Source: JAVBNT01 sp031551355 (lineage in GTDB: Bacteria > Vulcanimicrobiota > CADAWZ01). Taken from it: DNA of 64,000 nt. Position 1 is the stretch's first letter; every line of letters starts with the position of its first letter. The position numbers and the translations under genes are program-made. Under the pieces are notes generated by a model. That model ran no database searches. It was given only the letters and a program-made list of their open reading frames with translations, and was not told the origin of the DNA. The stretch covers positions 108,751 to 172,750 of the forward strand of contig JAVBNT010000009.1 in assembly GCA_031551355.1 (NCBI GenBank), given 5' to 3'. Of this stretch, positions 1 to 8,883 are shown piece by piece.

Positions 1-951
1 ATGCTTAAAATGGAGGCGTTTGAACCTCTGAAGAGATGCGGCTATTTTGATTTTCAGACGGCAGACACCATAAAAAGGTATGCGCTTGCATTTGCCAAGG
101 ACTCTCTTTTACGGGGTTCCAAGGGTGCCGTTTGCCGGGCGCTGTCGGATTTGATTTCTATAAAACTGCCTTCGTCTTCACGGAATGCCTCGCTTGACGG
201 TAAGGCCTTCGGGCAATTGACGGAGGACTTTGTTGCTATTGTTCTTAAAGAAAAAAAATCGTCTCAGAGGGCTCTTGATGTTTTGAACCATATCTCTTTT
301 GAAGATCCCCTCAGGCTGAGGGCTCTTACGGCGAAAATTCAGCCGGTCAATTACCGGGAGGCCATTGAAGCCGTATCGCAGCTTGTGCTGCGGTATAACC
401 GTTGGGCCGGTTTGGTTCTTGTTGAGGCGGCCGGGCAGGATTTTACCGATATAAGGGATGCTGCGGTTATGGCTCTTGGTAAATCGGGCAAGGTTTTATC
501 TTCTGAATTGAAAGAAAGGGCGATCAAGCTTATAATTGAAAAAGCTGATGAATGTTACGATGATGAGATGAGATCCCTTTATCTGGAGACGGCAGTTGCC
601 GTTGATCCGGTAAAGGCAGCGGAATATCTTGTGATTAGATGCGTGAATGCCAATCTCAATGACAGGAAAGAGCTCGGCAGTTTATTGCTTAAGAGCCTTG
701 AGTCTATGAGTGCCGGGATTTTTCTTGATTTTTTTGCCAAGGGAACATTTCTGGAGACTATTCACAGATATTGTACCTGTGCGCAAAAAGATGCGTTTAT
801 TATGGAATTTGCCGGACGTTTCGTGGAAATATACAGGGATAAATATGTCTCGGTTTATGATGAATCCTCGTGGGAATTGATGTTTATGTCTGATGAAAAG
901 ACTAAACTGGCAGAGACGATCAATGTTCTCTGGGCGCTTCGCTGTTCGTGA
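1..951 (+). CDS. Helical-repeat (HEAT-like) protein, possibly 5'-truncated
   Basis: The reading frame is open from the first base of the window to a TGA stop at 949-951, so the true start may lie upstream. The 316 visible residues are mostly amphipathic helix with no transmembrane segment or signal peptide. Stretches such as the one reading AAVMALGKSGKVLSSELKE have the A-A-x-A-L-G look of HEAT repeats, a scaffold for protein-protein contacts. I recognise no enzyme motif. It lies about 110 bp upstream of, and in the same direction as, the first pseudopilin cassette, but nothing shows that they share a transcript. Function unknown; the helical-repeat assignment is moderate. Confidence 0.55.
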   Translation: MLKMEAFEPLKRCGYFDFQTADTIKRYALAFAKDSLLRGSKGAVCRALSDLISIKLPSSSRNASLDGKAFGQLTEDFVAIVLKEKKSSQRALDVLNHISFEDPLRLRALTAKIQPVNYREAIEAVSQLVLRYNRWAGLVLVEAAGQDFTDIRDAAVMALGKSGKVLSSELKERAIKLIIEKADECYDDEMRSLYLETAVAVDPVKAAEYLVIRCVNANLNDRKELGSLLLKSLESMSAGIFLDFFAKGTFLETIHRYCTCAQKDAFIMEFAGRFVEIYRDKYVSVYDESSWELMFMSDEKTKLAETINVLWALRCS

Positions 952-1061
952 TTTTTCAAGAGCTTAATAATTATCAATAATTGCTGTTTTGTTTGTATGG
1001 CTTTCTTTAAATGTAGTAATTATCGTAAAAAAATATTTAATATTATTTCCGGAAGGTTATC

Positions 1062-1799
1062 TTGAGAAGCAAAAACAAAGGCCTGTCCTTAATAGAAGTG
1101 ATTTTCAGTATGTGGATTATAGCTGTGGTAATTTTTTCTACGGTTGTATGCACTTCCGGCATGAACGCCAAGTTCAACCAACGTAAACTTCAGGCACTTA
1201 ACATTGCCAAATCCGAACTGGAAAATATCAAATACCTCGTTTCCATGGGTTCTTTTGCCCTGAACTCCTCTACCAGTACCAGAAATTATACGAATATTTA
1301 TTATATTACCGATGATCAAACTGCAGATTTGAAGGAAGAAATATTTAACACGAGTTCAGGAACAGTGTCCGGTGAAGAGATTATGCTTTCGTCCGGGGAA
1401 CCGTTTGTGAGGGATGATAATATCGCAAGGATAATCTTTGATTCACTTCCTCCGGCTTCGCAACAGGAACCTCCGTCTTTGCCGGTTTTAACGTTTGAGC
1501 CTGGATATCTTATAAAAACCGTTCAGACCTCTTCCGTAAATTTGCGTCAGCAGCTCAGGGACGATCTTTCCTTAAGCGGCGAACTGCTGGCGAATGGAGA
1601 GCCAAACGGGAAAAAAGCTTTTATTATGGATGTAAATGCAAAGGAATACAAAACCGTATATTCGGGTTTGAAACCAATGTATATTTACGAAATACGTCTT
1701 AGAATGGGTTGGATGGAAAAAAGCTCCGGCCGCGATATTTTAAGTACCCAGACATTTTATTCGAAAATGTCTTCCGCCGTAATGCCTTATACTAAATAA
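1062..1799 (+). CDS. Pseudopilin, PilV/GspI-type, cassette 1
   Basis: Starts at TTG 1062, placed by GGAAGG 6 nt upstream and by the need for a short basic leader: MRSKNKG followed by LSLIEV, a classic prepilin peptidase site with Glu at mature position 5. A hydrophobic helix of about 20 residues follows, which would hold the protein in the inner membrane and later pack it in the pilus core. The first 60 or so residues are almost the same as in the proteins at 4865 and 8884, while the middle differs strongly. The C-terminal part again carries a shared motif (MGWMEKS). First gene of a four-gene cassette, 16 nt from the next start. PilV of type IV pili or GspI of type II secretion are the best family matches. 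Confidence 0.85.
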   Translation: MRSKNKGLSLIEVIFSMWIIAVVIFSTVVCTSGMNAKFNQRKLQALNIAKSELENIKYLVSMGSFALNSSTSTRNYTNIYYITDDQTADLKEEIFNTSSGTVSGEEIMLSSGEPFVRDDNIARIIFDSLPPASQQEPPSLPVLTFEPGYLIKTVQTSSVNLRQQLRDDLSLSGELLANGEPNGKKAFIMDVNAKEYKTVYSGLKPMYIYEIRLRMGWMEKSSGRDILSTQTFYSKMSSAVMPYTK

Positions 1800-1815
1800 T
1801 TTGGAGTACCGGACA

Positions 1816-2607
1816 ATGAGAAAGGTTTTAAAATGCGGTTTCAGTCTTTTTGAGGCGGTATTTGTCATCGGCTTTATTGCTGCTTTGTTTGCTTTGCTGT
1901 ATCAGGCTTTGACTGTCTCCATGAGAACCAACAGCGCTATTTTTAACAATGATGTGGCGACGAAAAAAAATGCCTATGCGTTTGCCGAGATAGTTGCGAG
2001 GAATTTAAGGCAGACGATGCCTGCTCTGGTAATGGTTTATCCGGATACTTCTTCAAGTTCGGCAGTGGGAGAGATTGATTTTGCTTCGACAAGGGCGGTG
2101 ACTTTCGCCTGTCCCGCCACAAGCAACCGCTTGCCGAAATTTAAGCTGCCGGACGATTCGCCTCTTTCAATGGAGCCGGTGGTACAGGATGACACTGTTT
2201 TTAAAGACATAGAGCCGATAGACTTATTTATTGTCTATTACTACGACAAGGAAGGTGAAGTTTTCGGTGAAAAAAACGCTTTCTACGAGATCCTTGCCTC
2301 CCTTGAGACGAAAAATTATTTTTTTAAGAAAAAAACAGTGAACAGCCCAAACTGGAATTATTGGCATGCCCGTGAGGGTGAGCTGAAGACTTTTGCGCTA
2401 TTGGCAAAAGATGCAAGAAGTTACCGTAAGATAGCCGGTAATATGGTTTATTTTAATGTTTCGCTTTCGTCGTATCCTATCATAAGCGTCGGCAGTTCTT
2501 TTTATTATGGAAAAGGCGGAACATCCGGCCGCGCTGCCGCTCAGAGTGCGGAAAGTGATAAAACAAAGATTTTTGATCTTGATTTTCAGGTGTTGCCCGG
2601 AACTTAA
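1816..2607 (+). CDS. Pseudopilin, PilW/GspJ-type, cassette 1
   Basis: ATG 1816 is preferred over an in-frame TTG at 1801 because GGAG at 1803-1806 sits 9 nt before it. The leader MRKVLKCG precedes FSLFEA, a prepilin cleavage motif with Glu5, then a hydrophobic helix. The mature domain contains the motif VYYYDKEGEVFGEKNAFYEI that is also present in the paralogues at 5721 and 9662, and ends in DLDFQVLPGT. As minor pseudopilin it would be processed by prepilin peptidase and assembled near the pilus or pseudopilus tip. Immediately followed (12 nt) by the PilX/GspK-type gene, as in pilV-pilW-pilX and gspI-gspJ-gspK operons. Confidence 0.85.
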   Translation: MRKVLKCGFSLFEAVFVIGFIAALFALLYQALTVSMRTNSAIFNNDVATKKNAYAFAEIVARNLRQTMPALVMVYPDTSSSSAVGEIDFASTRAVTFACPATSNRLPKFKLPDDSPLSMEPVVQDDTVFKDIEPIDLFIVYYYDKEGEVFGEKNAFYEILASLETKNYFFKKKTVNSPNWNYWHAREGELKTFALLAKDARSYRKIAGNMVYFNVSLSSYPIISVGSSFYYGKGGTSGRAAAQSAESDKTKIFDLDFQVLPGT

Positions 2608-2619
2608 AAGGAGATTTTT

Positions 2620-4173
2620 ATGAACGGTTTTTATTTGCGCAGAGGAATAATGCTTGTAACGACACTGATGATAAGTGCGTTGATCATCATTTTATTTATA
2701 TCATCCATTTCTCTCCTGTTCAACAGTTCAAAGGAAACAAATCTTGCCGTGGAAAGGGAGTCTGCGCTTATTGCCGCCAAAGCGGCATATCAGCAGGGAC
2801 TTAATGAGGTTGAAGCTGAAGTCAAAAGAGGGGTAAAGCTTGAAAATATTAGTCATAAGGATTCCGGATGGCACTCCTGTAATTCTTTTGCTTCGGAAGA
2901 TGCTCAATCAATTCCGGGAAGGAAACCTCAGGTAGAATCAAGATATGCATATAAAAAGGGAGTAATTGTTGCGGCAGGAAGGGTCATGAGCGGAAGCGGA
3001 CGCTATGTCACGAGGTTTTTGAAAACTAATTTCCTTGTTGAAACGAGAGGGATAACTGCCGATGAAATAATCCCGACTTCAGCTTTCGACAATAAGACCG
3101 TGGCTCAACTGGCCGGTAAATATAATGCGGCTATAACTTCTGTATATTCCAATGCCACTCAGCTACCGTTCGATGTCTGGATCGGTTTGAAATCCAGCAG
3201 AACGGACCCCCGCTATTACCTGAACGGCGCTTACAGGCCGATAAAGCAAAAAGGAGAGATAGTTACTGCGGATGCCAGAGGGTTTGTAAAAAATTACAGT
3301 TCGCTGATTGCCGGTAAAGATACCGGTATCGGGCTTTTAAAGTCGCTTGAGTTGACAGACAGTGACTGGCATGGACGGCTTTTTTATGATCCCCGGAGCG
3401 TTGCCGATTATGAGAACAGGAAAGAGCAGCAGAAAATGGAGCATGAATCCGGCGCGGAACCTGCTGAAGAACCTGCCGAACCTTCTGAGTCCGCCGAAAC
3501 TGAACCGGAGGCAAATCCTGAGGACTTGTATAAGTCTGAAATAGATCTTGAAAAACTCGAAACGGAGATCGGCCTTTCAAAAGATGCATTCCTGCCTTTT
3601 GAGTATGATTCCGAAGAAAAAGCTGCAAACTGTGAAATCAATTATTCAAATCCGCTAATCAAAAAGAACCTGTGGCTTATACCCTATAACCGTACTGTTT
3701 ACTGCAACGACGATTTGCTGTTGTCGGAGGGCTCTATTCTGGTTGTTACCGGAAATTTGGTCGTCAGGGGCAATATTCGCGGCACAGGTGTGGTTATTGT
3801 TCTTAACAGGCTTGTTTTTGCTCCGCGAAATATCGTTCACGAGGAGTCTAAGGTTGGCAAAGGGTTTAATGCAAAGCTTAATACCGATGATAATGTTGTT
3901 GTTTATGCTTCAAACGGTATAAGGGTTGTCAACTATACTGATCGCATGACTAATGGAGATCCGTCGTTTTTGGCCACTATGCCTTACTATTTGCCGGTCA
4001 GGATTGCCGAGTATATGAAAAAACATAAGATAAAATCTTCGCAAGTCGTGAATATTGCCGATTTTTACCGTATAATATCGGAGTATTTCAGTAATTCCGA
4101 TAATTATGCCCTGCTTGAAAAAGAGCTGAAGCAGTGGTGTGATCAAAATAATATAAGTGCTTCCGGGAAGTGA
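2620..4173 (+). CDS. Large pseudopilin, PilX/GspK-type, cassette 1
   Basis: 517 residues, start at ATG 2620 behind AAGGAG. The leader MNGFYLRRG precedes IMLVTTLMISALIIILF, a prepilin-like helix without Glu at position 5, which is the hallmark of the GspK/PilX tip subunits. A low-complexity acidic linker rich in E, A and P lies near residues 270-310. The C-terminal third has alternating small and hydrophobic residues (GSILVVTGNLVVRGNIRGTG), resembling the beta-helical repeats of bactofilin-like or polymer-forming proteins. Paralogues are at 6517 and 10480. Ten nt separate it from the downstream lipoprotein, so the pair is probably co-translated. Confidence 0.8.
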   Translation: MNGFYLRRGIMLVTTLMISALIIILFISSISLLFNSSKETNLAVERESALIAAKAAYQQGLNEVEAEVKRGVKLENISHKDSGWHSCNSFASEDAQSIPGRKPQVESRYAYKKGVIVAAGRVMSGSGRYVTRFLKTNFLVETRGITADEIIPTSAFDNKTVAQLAGKYNAAITSVYSNATQLPFDVWIGLKSSRTDPRYYLNGAYRPIKQKGEIVTADARGFVKNYSSLIAGKDTGIGLLKSLELTDSDWHGRLFYDPRSVADYENRKEQQKMEHESGAEPAEEPAEPSESAETEPEANPEDLYKSEIDLEKLETEIGLSKDAFLPFEYDSEEKAANCEINYSNPLIKKNLWLIPYNRTVYCNDDLLLSEGSILVVTGNLVVRGNIRGTGVVIVLNRLVFAPRNIVHEESKVGKGFNAKLNTDDNVVVYASNGIRVVNYTDRMTNGDPSFLATMPYYLPVRIAEYMKKHKIKSSQVVNIADFYRIISEYFSNSDNYALLEKELKQWCDQNNISASGK

Positions 4174-4182
4174 GGATTTTTT

Positions 4183-4728
4183 ATGTATTTTTTGAAATAT
4201 TGCTGCGTTTTCTTTTTGCTTGTTTTCATGTTCGGCTGCACGGATACCGGATACGAGGAAATATATTTGAAAAATGAGCCTTTTGGCGGGACGGTACCGG
4301 GACCTGCCGATCCGGATAAAGTTATAGCCGAGCAGGCAGTATCTTCGTATTTGGAAATGCTTTTGAGTAACCCCCAGTCTCCGGATGTGAGCAATCAAAC
4401 CCCGGGGTATTTTAATTTTTACGGTATCCTGGCCTCAGGGGGCAATATAGAGATTATCGGCTGTACGAGGCTCATGGGCGGAGTTTATGCCTGCGGCAGC
4501 ATAATTATGGATAATGGTGCGGTAATTATTGAGGATATAGAATGTCTTAATAAAACCAGAAATAGATTTCAGGGTGCCGACGAAACCGATAAAATGAGTG
4601 TTTTTAAAAATTCCGGTGAATACAGCCGTCCGGTAAACCTTTTGGAAATTGAAACCCGTACAAGAATTTTAAGATATAGTGAGATTCCCTCGGATGAGAA
4701 TGAGTTTGAAGCGATAAAGAAAATTTAA
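4183..4728 (+). CDS. Cassette lipoprotein 1 with bactofilin-like segment
   Basis: 181 residues. The N terminus is a lipoprotein signal, MYFLKYCCVFFLLVFMFGC, with Cys19 as likely lipidated residue. The signature LLSNPQSPDV...TPGYFNFYGILASGG is conserved in the paralogues at 8095 and 11992. The next stretch (GNIEIIGCTRLMGGVYACG) has the short strand-turn rhythm of bactofilins and of the C-terminal part of the preceding PilX/GspK-type protein. This suggests that the lipoprotein docks on the pilus tip or helps it across the outer membrane, but this is inference; I know no named family for it. Confidence 0.75.
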   Translation: MYFLKYCCVFFLLVFMFGCTDTGYEEIYLKNEPFGGTVPGPADPDKVIAEQAVSSYLEMLLSNPQSPDVSNQTPGYFNFYGILASGGNIEIIGCTRLMGGVYACGSIIMDNGAVIIEDIECLNKTRNRFQGADETDKMSVFKNSGEYSRPVNLLEIETRTRILRYSEIPSDENEFEAIKKI

Positions 4729-4813
4729 GTTTTTAACTATTAGAGAAATAATGTAATATATCACTGAAATTTTTAACAATTTTCACTGGAATTTAGAAAA
4801 TAAATATGATAAA

Positions 4814-4839
4814 ATCTAATTATACAATCTAATTATACA
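4814..4839 (+). repeat. 13-bp direct repeat, two copies
   Basis: ATCTAATTATACA occurs twice without a gap upstream of pseudopilin cassette 2. It lies 26 nt before the GTG start at 4865, in an A+T-rich stretch that probably holds the cassette promoter. It may be a regulator site or just a slippage product. Confidence 0.5.
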
Positions 4840-4864
4840 ATATAACAACCACCGGGCGGGCTGT

Positions 4865-5713
4865 GTGAAAAACAAAAAACAACAAGGCCTATCATTAATA
4901 GAAGTTATTTTCAGCATGTGGATCATTGCTGTGGTAATCTTTTCTACTGTCGTCTGCACTTCCGGCATGAATGCCAAATTCAACCAGCGCAAGCTTCAGG
5001 CGCTTAACATTGCCAAATCAGAACTGGAACGCATTAAATACCTTGCGTCATTGGGGTCGCTGGAACTGAACGGTGTTGATACGCCAAAAAATAAAAAAGC
5101 CGGAACCCGTGACTATACTTTAATACGTTTCCTTACAGATGATCAGGACGTTGAGCTTTTAGATCAAAAAATCACGTTTGAAGGAGAACCAGAGCCGAAG
5201 TATGAAACCGATTTGCTGGAAAGATTTTCAAGGGTTGGAGACAAGGAAGACCTTATTTTTGATTCGGTTGGAGACAATTTAGTCGGCACTGCAAATCTGT
5301 CGGCGGTAAATAAGTTTAAAGCGGCAATTAATTTTAAGCCCGGAAATCTTATTGCGTATGTAAGGCAATCTAATAAGCGCAAAGTGCTTCGTGAACAGCT
5401 TGCCCAAATAGTCATTCAGCCGAAAGAACTCGAAAATTCCGATGATATAGACAAAGAGTCCGGCAAGGAAACCAAGACGGAGGAATCCAAGGGCAAAAAG
5501 GGCTTTGTCGTTGATGTAAATATTAAGTTCAGTGAAGAATCAAAAAAGACGGCGGCCGATGATAAGTCTTATCTTTACGAGGTCAGGGTTTCCGTCGGCT
5601 GGATGGAAAAAAGCAACGGCGCCGATAGAATGGCCAGCCAAACGTATTATTCAAGGGTTTTGTCAAATGTAACGCCATATTTTGAAAATAAAAATGTAGG
5701 ATCGGTAATATAA
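4865..5713 (+). CDS. Pseudopilin, PilV/GspI-type, cassette 2
   Basis: GTG start at 4865 gives the leader MKNKKQQG followed by LSLIEV, the prepilin peptidase site, and a membrane helix. The first 60 residues are nearly identical to the genes at 1062 and 8884. The middle is divergent and longer, including a charged stretch ESGKETKTEESKGKK that could be a surface loop. The C-terminal motif VGWMEKSNGADRMASQTYYS matches its paralogues. An in-frame purine-rich GGGCGGG lies just before the start. Role as in cassette 1: minor pilin or pseudopilin, inner-membrane precursor. Confidence 0.85.
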   Translation: MKNKKQQGLSLIEVIFSMWIIAVVIFSTVVCTSGMNAKFNQRKLQALNIAKSELERIKYLASLGSLELNGVDTPKNKKAGTRDYTLIRFLTDDQDVELLDQKITFEGEPEPKYETDLLERFSRVGDKEDLIFDSVGDNLVGTANLSAVNKFKAAINFKPGNLIAYVRQSNKRKVLREQLAQIVIQPKELENSDDIDKESGKETKTEESKGKKGFVVDVNIKFSEESKKTAADDKSYLYEVRVSVGWMEKSNGADRMASQTYYSRVLSNVTPYFENKNVGSVI

Positions 5714-5720
5714 TATTTTT

Positions 5721-6503
5721 ATGAAGCTGATTAGAAAACGTCACGGATTCAGCCTTTTCGAAGCCATCTTTGTTGTCGGATTTATGGCTGTTCTTTTTGC
5801 GCTTTTGTACCATGCGCTTACCGTATCTATGAGAACCCAGAGTGCTATTTTTAATAATGATGACGCGGTTAAAAAGAATGCCTATGCATTTGCCGAGATT
5901 CTGGCGCGAAACATGAGGCAGACACTGCCGCCGATGATTATGGTTTACCCCAATACATCCTCCGCTTCCCCCGATAAACCGAACCGGTTTTTGGAAACAA
6001 GGGCGGTGAGTTTTATCTTTACCGGAAAAGCCCCTTATTTTAACCCCGGATCCATAAGTCTTTTTGAAGATTCTTTTGAAAAAATGCAGCTTCCCGGTGA
6101 AACATCCTTGCTTGGTGCCGCCGGAATGGATGTTTTCGCAGTCTATTATTATGATAAGGACGGCGAGATTTTCGGTGAGAAAAACGCTTTCTATGAAATA
6201 CTTGCATCTTTGAACACGGAAGGTCAGTTTTTTAAAAGAAAAGGCTCAACCAAGTCCCTGGCTGAGCTTGAGGAGGAAGTTAAGACTTTTGCAACTGTCG
6301 CCAGAGGATACAAGGCCGGGTATAGAAAAATTGCCGGCAATATGGTTTTTTTCGATATTTCTCTTGATTCCTATCCGGTAATAAATGTAGACAGTTCATT
6401 TTATTACGGCAAGGGCGGTACATCTTCAAAGGTTTCGCAGGGAAATATCAGCAACCAATCCAAGGTTTTTGATCTCGACTTTCAGGTTTTACCGGGACTA
6501 TAG
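5721..6503 (+). CDS. Pseudopilin, PilW/GspJ-type, cassette 2
   Basis: 260 residues starting 7 nt after the preceding stop. Leader MKLIRKRHG precedes FSLFEA and a hydrophobic helix. Strong resemblance to the genes at 1816 and 9662 over the helix (VGFMAVLFALLYHALTVSMR) and over the VYYYDKDGEIFGEKNAFYEI motif; the segment between these is variable. The end DLDFQVLPGL is shared. Closely followed by the PilX/GspK-type gene. Inferred minor pseudopilin of the GspJ/PilW class. Confidence 0.85.
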   Translation: MKLIRKRHGFSLFEAIFVVGFMAVLFALLYHALTVSMRTQSAIFNNDDAVKKNAYAFAEILARNMRQTLPPMIMVYPNTSSASPDKPNRFLETRAVSFIFTGKAPYFNPGSISLFEDSFEKMQLPGETSLLGAAGMDVFAVYYYDKDGEIFGEKNAFYEILASLNTEGQFFKRKGSTKSLAELEEEVKTFATVARGYKAGYRKIAGNMVFFDISLDSYPVINVDSSFYYGKGGTSSKVSQGNISNQSKVFDLDFQVLPGL

Positions 6504-6516
6504 ATAGGAGGTTCTT

Positions 6517-8052
6517 ATGGTCAGAAAGTTTGTAAACAGGGGTATAATGCTGGTTACGACGCTGATGATCAGCGCGCTTGTCATCATCTTATTTATTTCG
6601 TCTATTTCGATGATGTTTAGTGCTTCTGCGGAAACGAACCTTGCTATTGAGCGTGAAACGGCGCTTTACGCCGCCAAGGCCGGATATCAGGAGGCGCTTG
6701 ATGAAATAGAGTTGTTTTTGGCAAATAAAAAGCATAAGACTAAAGATATCGTCTATAATTGCACTGATTGGAAAGACTGTAATTCTTTTGTAACTGCTGA
6801 CAAAAAATCGGTTCAGTATAAGTATGCCTATAAAAAAGGTGTGATTGTGGCTGCCGGAAGGGTTATGAGCAGTAGAGGAAACTATGTTTATAGATTTTTG
6901 CGGACCGACTTTTTAGTTCAGTCCAGGGGAATAACGGCCAATCGCATCTGTGGTATCGGCAACCCCAAACGGTATAACGCATCTATTTCATCCGTTTATT
7001 CAAGCCAGAGTCAGCTTCCTTTTGACGCCTGGATCGGTGTTGAAACAATGAACGTTGGCGGTAAAAATATTTCAAAAGGTATTTACCGTGGTATAAAATA
7101 TACCGGAGAAGTTGTAAAAGCCAATGCAAACGGTTTTGTCGGAGACTATAGTTTTGATGTTTATGATAAAGACTGCAAGCTGTTTAGGGCCTTAAAACTT
7201 TGGGAAACGGATTGGGATGGACAGCGGTACTATGATGAATACAGTTTAAATGATTATATCTCTAAACCAATTCAGACTGAAAACCAAAATGGCGAGCCTT
7301 CTGAACAGTCTTCAGTTCAGCCTGTGGTTCAGCCAACCAGGGGAATAGATCCGGAATTAGCCAGTGGAGCGTCTCTTCTTGGTATTCCTTTTGATACATC
7401 CCATTTTACCTCTTTCACGTATGTCGATAAGGAAAACTGTGTTATTACCTATCCAACCAATCCAAAAAAACCTTTGACTAAGAATACCCTCTGGCTTGTT
7501 CCCTATAATAGAACGGTGTATTTCGATGATGATTTGCTACTTTCCGAAAATGCTCTTCTGGTTGTTACCGGAAATCTCGTTGTTACCGGAAACATCCGCG
7601 GTAACGGAGCCGTAATCGTCTTCAATCAGCTTAAGTTTGCCCCAATAAACCGTGAACATGATGGTGTCCCCGGTTTTGAAACGCCTTTCGATACCTCAGA
7701 CAAACTTGTAGTTTATGCCAAAGGAGGGGTGACGATAAACAACCCCAATAAACCCAGCACTTTTGATCCTGATTTCTTTGCCAATATGCCGTATTATCTG
7801 CCGGTAAGACTTGCCGAATATTTAAAGAAAAAAGGAGAAAATATTGGCAGCTATGACGAGGCAAGCTTTAGACAGCTTGTCGTGGATTATATAAATTCTA
7901 CCAAGGCCGCCCCGGATCAGGCTCTTGCAAACTGGCTCGATCAGAATGAGTTTCTTGAACTGGATGGCAGTGAGTATACCAATGACCACAACGATAAAAA
8001 TATTAAATCACATAAGATGAACAGAATAAAAAAACTGGCTTCGGACAGATGA
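6517..8052 (+). CDS. Large pseudopilin, PilX/GspK-type, cassette 2
   Basis: 511 residues; ATG 6517 behind TAGGAGG. Leader MVRKFVNRG and an IMLVTTLMISALVIILF helix without Glu5, as expected of a GspK-like tip subunit. Conserved blocks with the paralogues include AYKKGVIVAAGRVMS, VPYNRTVYFDDDLLLSE and the glycine-rich VTGNLVVTGNIRGNG strand region. The variable linker here is rich in Q, P and S (near residues 250-275) rather than acidic as in cassette 1. It ends with a basic tail, followed after 42 nt by the cassette lipoprotein. Confidence 0.8.
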   Translation: MVRKFVNRGIMLVTTLMISALVIILFISSISMMFSASAETNLAIERETALYAAKAGYQEALDEIELFLANKKHKTKDIVYNCTDWKDCNSFVTADKKSVQYKYAYKKGVIVAAGRVMSSRGNYVYRFLRTDFLVQSRGITANRICGIGNPKRYNASISSVYSSQSQLPFDAWIGVETMNVGGKNISKGIYRGIKYTGEVVKANANGFVGDYSFDVYDKDCKLFRALKLWETDWDGQRYYDEYSLNDYISKPIQTENQNGEPSEQSSVQPVVQPTRGIDPELASGASLLGIPFDTSHFTSFTYVDKENCVITYPTNPKKPLTKNTLWLVPYNRTVYFDDDLLLSENALLVVTGNLVVTGNIRGNGAVIVFNQLKFAPINREHDGVPGFETPFDTSDKLVVYAKGGVTINNPNKPSTFDPDFFANMPYYLPVRLAEYLKKKGENIGSYDEASFRQLVVDYINSTKAAPDQALANWLDQNEFLELDGSEYTNDHNDKNIKSHKMNRIKKLASDR

Positions 8053-8094
8053 AGCCTTATTGAGATAAATATGAATAAAAGCAGGTGATAATAT

Positions 8095-8712
8095 ATGAAC
8101 AATTTCTTTATAGCTTTATTGTTTTGTCTTATGGTTTTTGCTTGTGGATGCAGCGAAGCGGAGGTTTATCAGGAAGTATATGTAGATAATAATCGTTCAG
8201 GCTTAAATGACCCTGACCCTTCAAAAGTCAAAATAGAAGATCCGGAGATCAATAATTATATTGTAGATATGCTGAAGAACCCGCAGTCCCCGGAAGTCTT
8301 TTTGAATTCCGTTCCCGGATATTTTAATTTCTGCGGTGTTATCGCTTCTGCCGGTGACATTACAATTAAGAACTATACGAAAATTATTGGGGGGTTGTAT
8401 GCACGTGGTAATATAAATATTGGTTCCGGCGTTGTTGTAGTAGAGGATATTGACTGTATTAATAAAACCAGGGATGCTCTTCATTCTCCTAGAGCAGTAG
8501 CTGTGCCTACCGATCCTGCCTCAGGCATACCCGGTTCTCCTTCCGATCCGCAGGATATTTCCGAGGTTATAGATGTTTTCCATGACGAAAACAGCTATCC
8601 CATAAACCTTAAAGCCATACCCAGCAGAGTCATTATTTTGCGTTATACGGAGATTCCGTCAAACGAAAATTCTTTTAAGGAGTCATCATTTGACAAATAT
8701 TTGAAGCCTTAA
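8095..8712 (+). CDS. Cassette lipoprotein 2
   Basis: 205 residues. Signal peptide MNNFFIALLFCLMVFACGC with a lipobox ending at Cys19. The block MLKNPQSPEVFLNSVPGYFNFCGVIASAGD is shared with the paralogues at 4183 and 11992, followed by the strand-rich region around GGLYARGNINIGSGVVVVED. A proline-rich insertion near residue 145 is specific to this copy. Terminal gene of cassette 2; a rho-independent terminator follows. Function unknown beyond probable outer-membrane or periplasmic association with the pilus tip proteins. Confidence 0.75.
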   Translation: MNNFFIALLFCLMVFACGCSEAEVYQEVYVDNNRSGLNDPDPSKVKIEDPEINNYIVDMLKNPQSPEVFLNSVPGYFNFCGVIASAGDITIKNYTKIIGGLYARGNINIGSGVVVVEDIDCINKTRDALHSPRAVAVPTDPASGIPGSPSDPQDISEVIDVFHDENSYPINLKAIPSRVIILRYTEIPSNENSFKESSFDKYLKP

Positions 8713-8746
8713 ATACCATACGGATTTTTACAGTTTTTTCCAAGAT

Positions 8747-8773
8747 AAAGCAGCTCAAGCGGCTGCTTTTTTT
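8747..8773 (+). terminator. Rho-independent terminator after cassette 2
   Basis: AAGCAGC (8748-8754) pairs with GCTGCTT (8762-8768) over a 7-nt loop and is followed by a run of T. It ends the cassette 2 transcript, so cassette 3 needs its own promoter. Confidence 0.8.
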
Positions 8774-8820
8774 ATTATTATGACTACTGGATTACAAGCT
8801 TAAAAAACAATATCATTATA

Positions 8821-8850
8821 TTGAATGTTCTTGTAAGTGTATGATATAAT
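8821..8850 (+). promoter_or_regulatory. Sigma-70-like promoter for cassette 3
   Basis: TTGAAT (8821-8826) and TATAAT (8845-8850) are separated by 18 nt, 34 nt before the TTG start of the next gene and just behind a terminator. The match to the -35/-10 consensus is good; activity is inferred. Confidence 0.6.
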
Positions 8851-8883
8851 ATAGCTATAACATATTATAAAGAGGCGATTTGT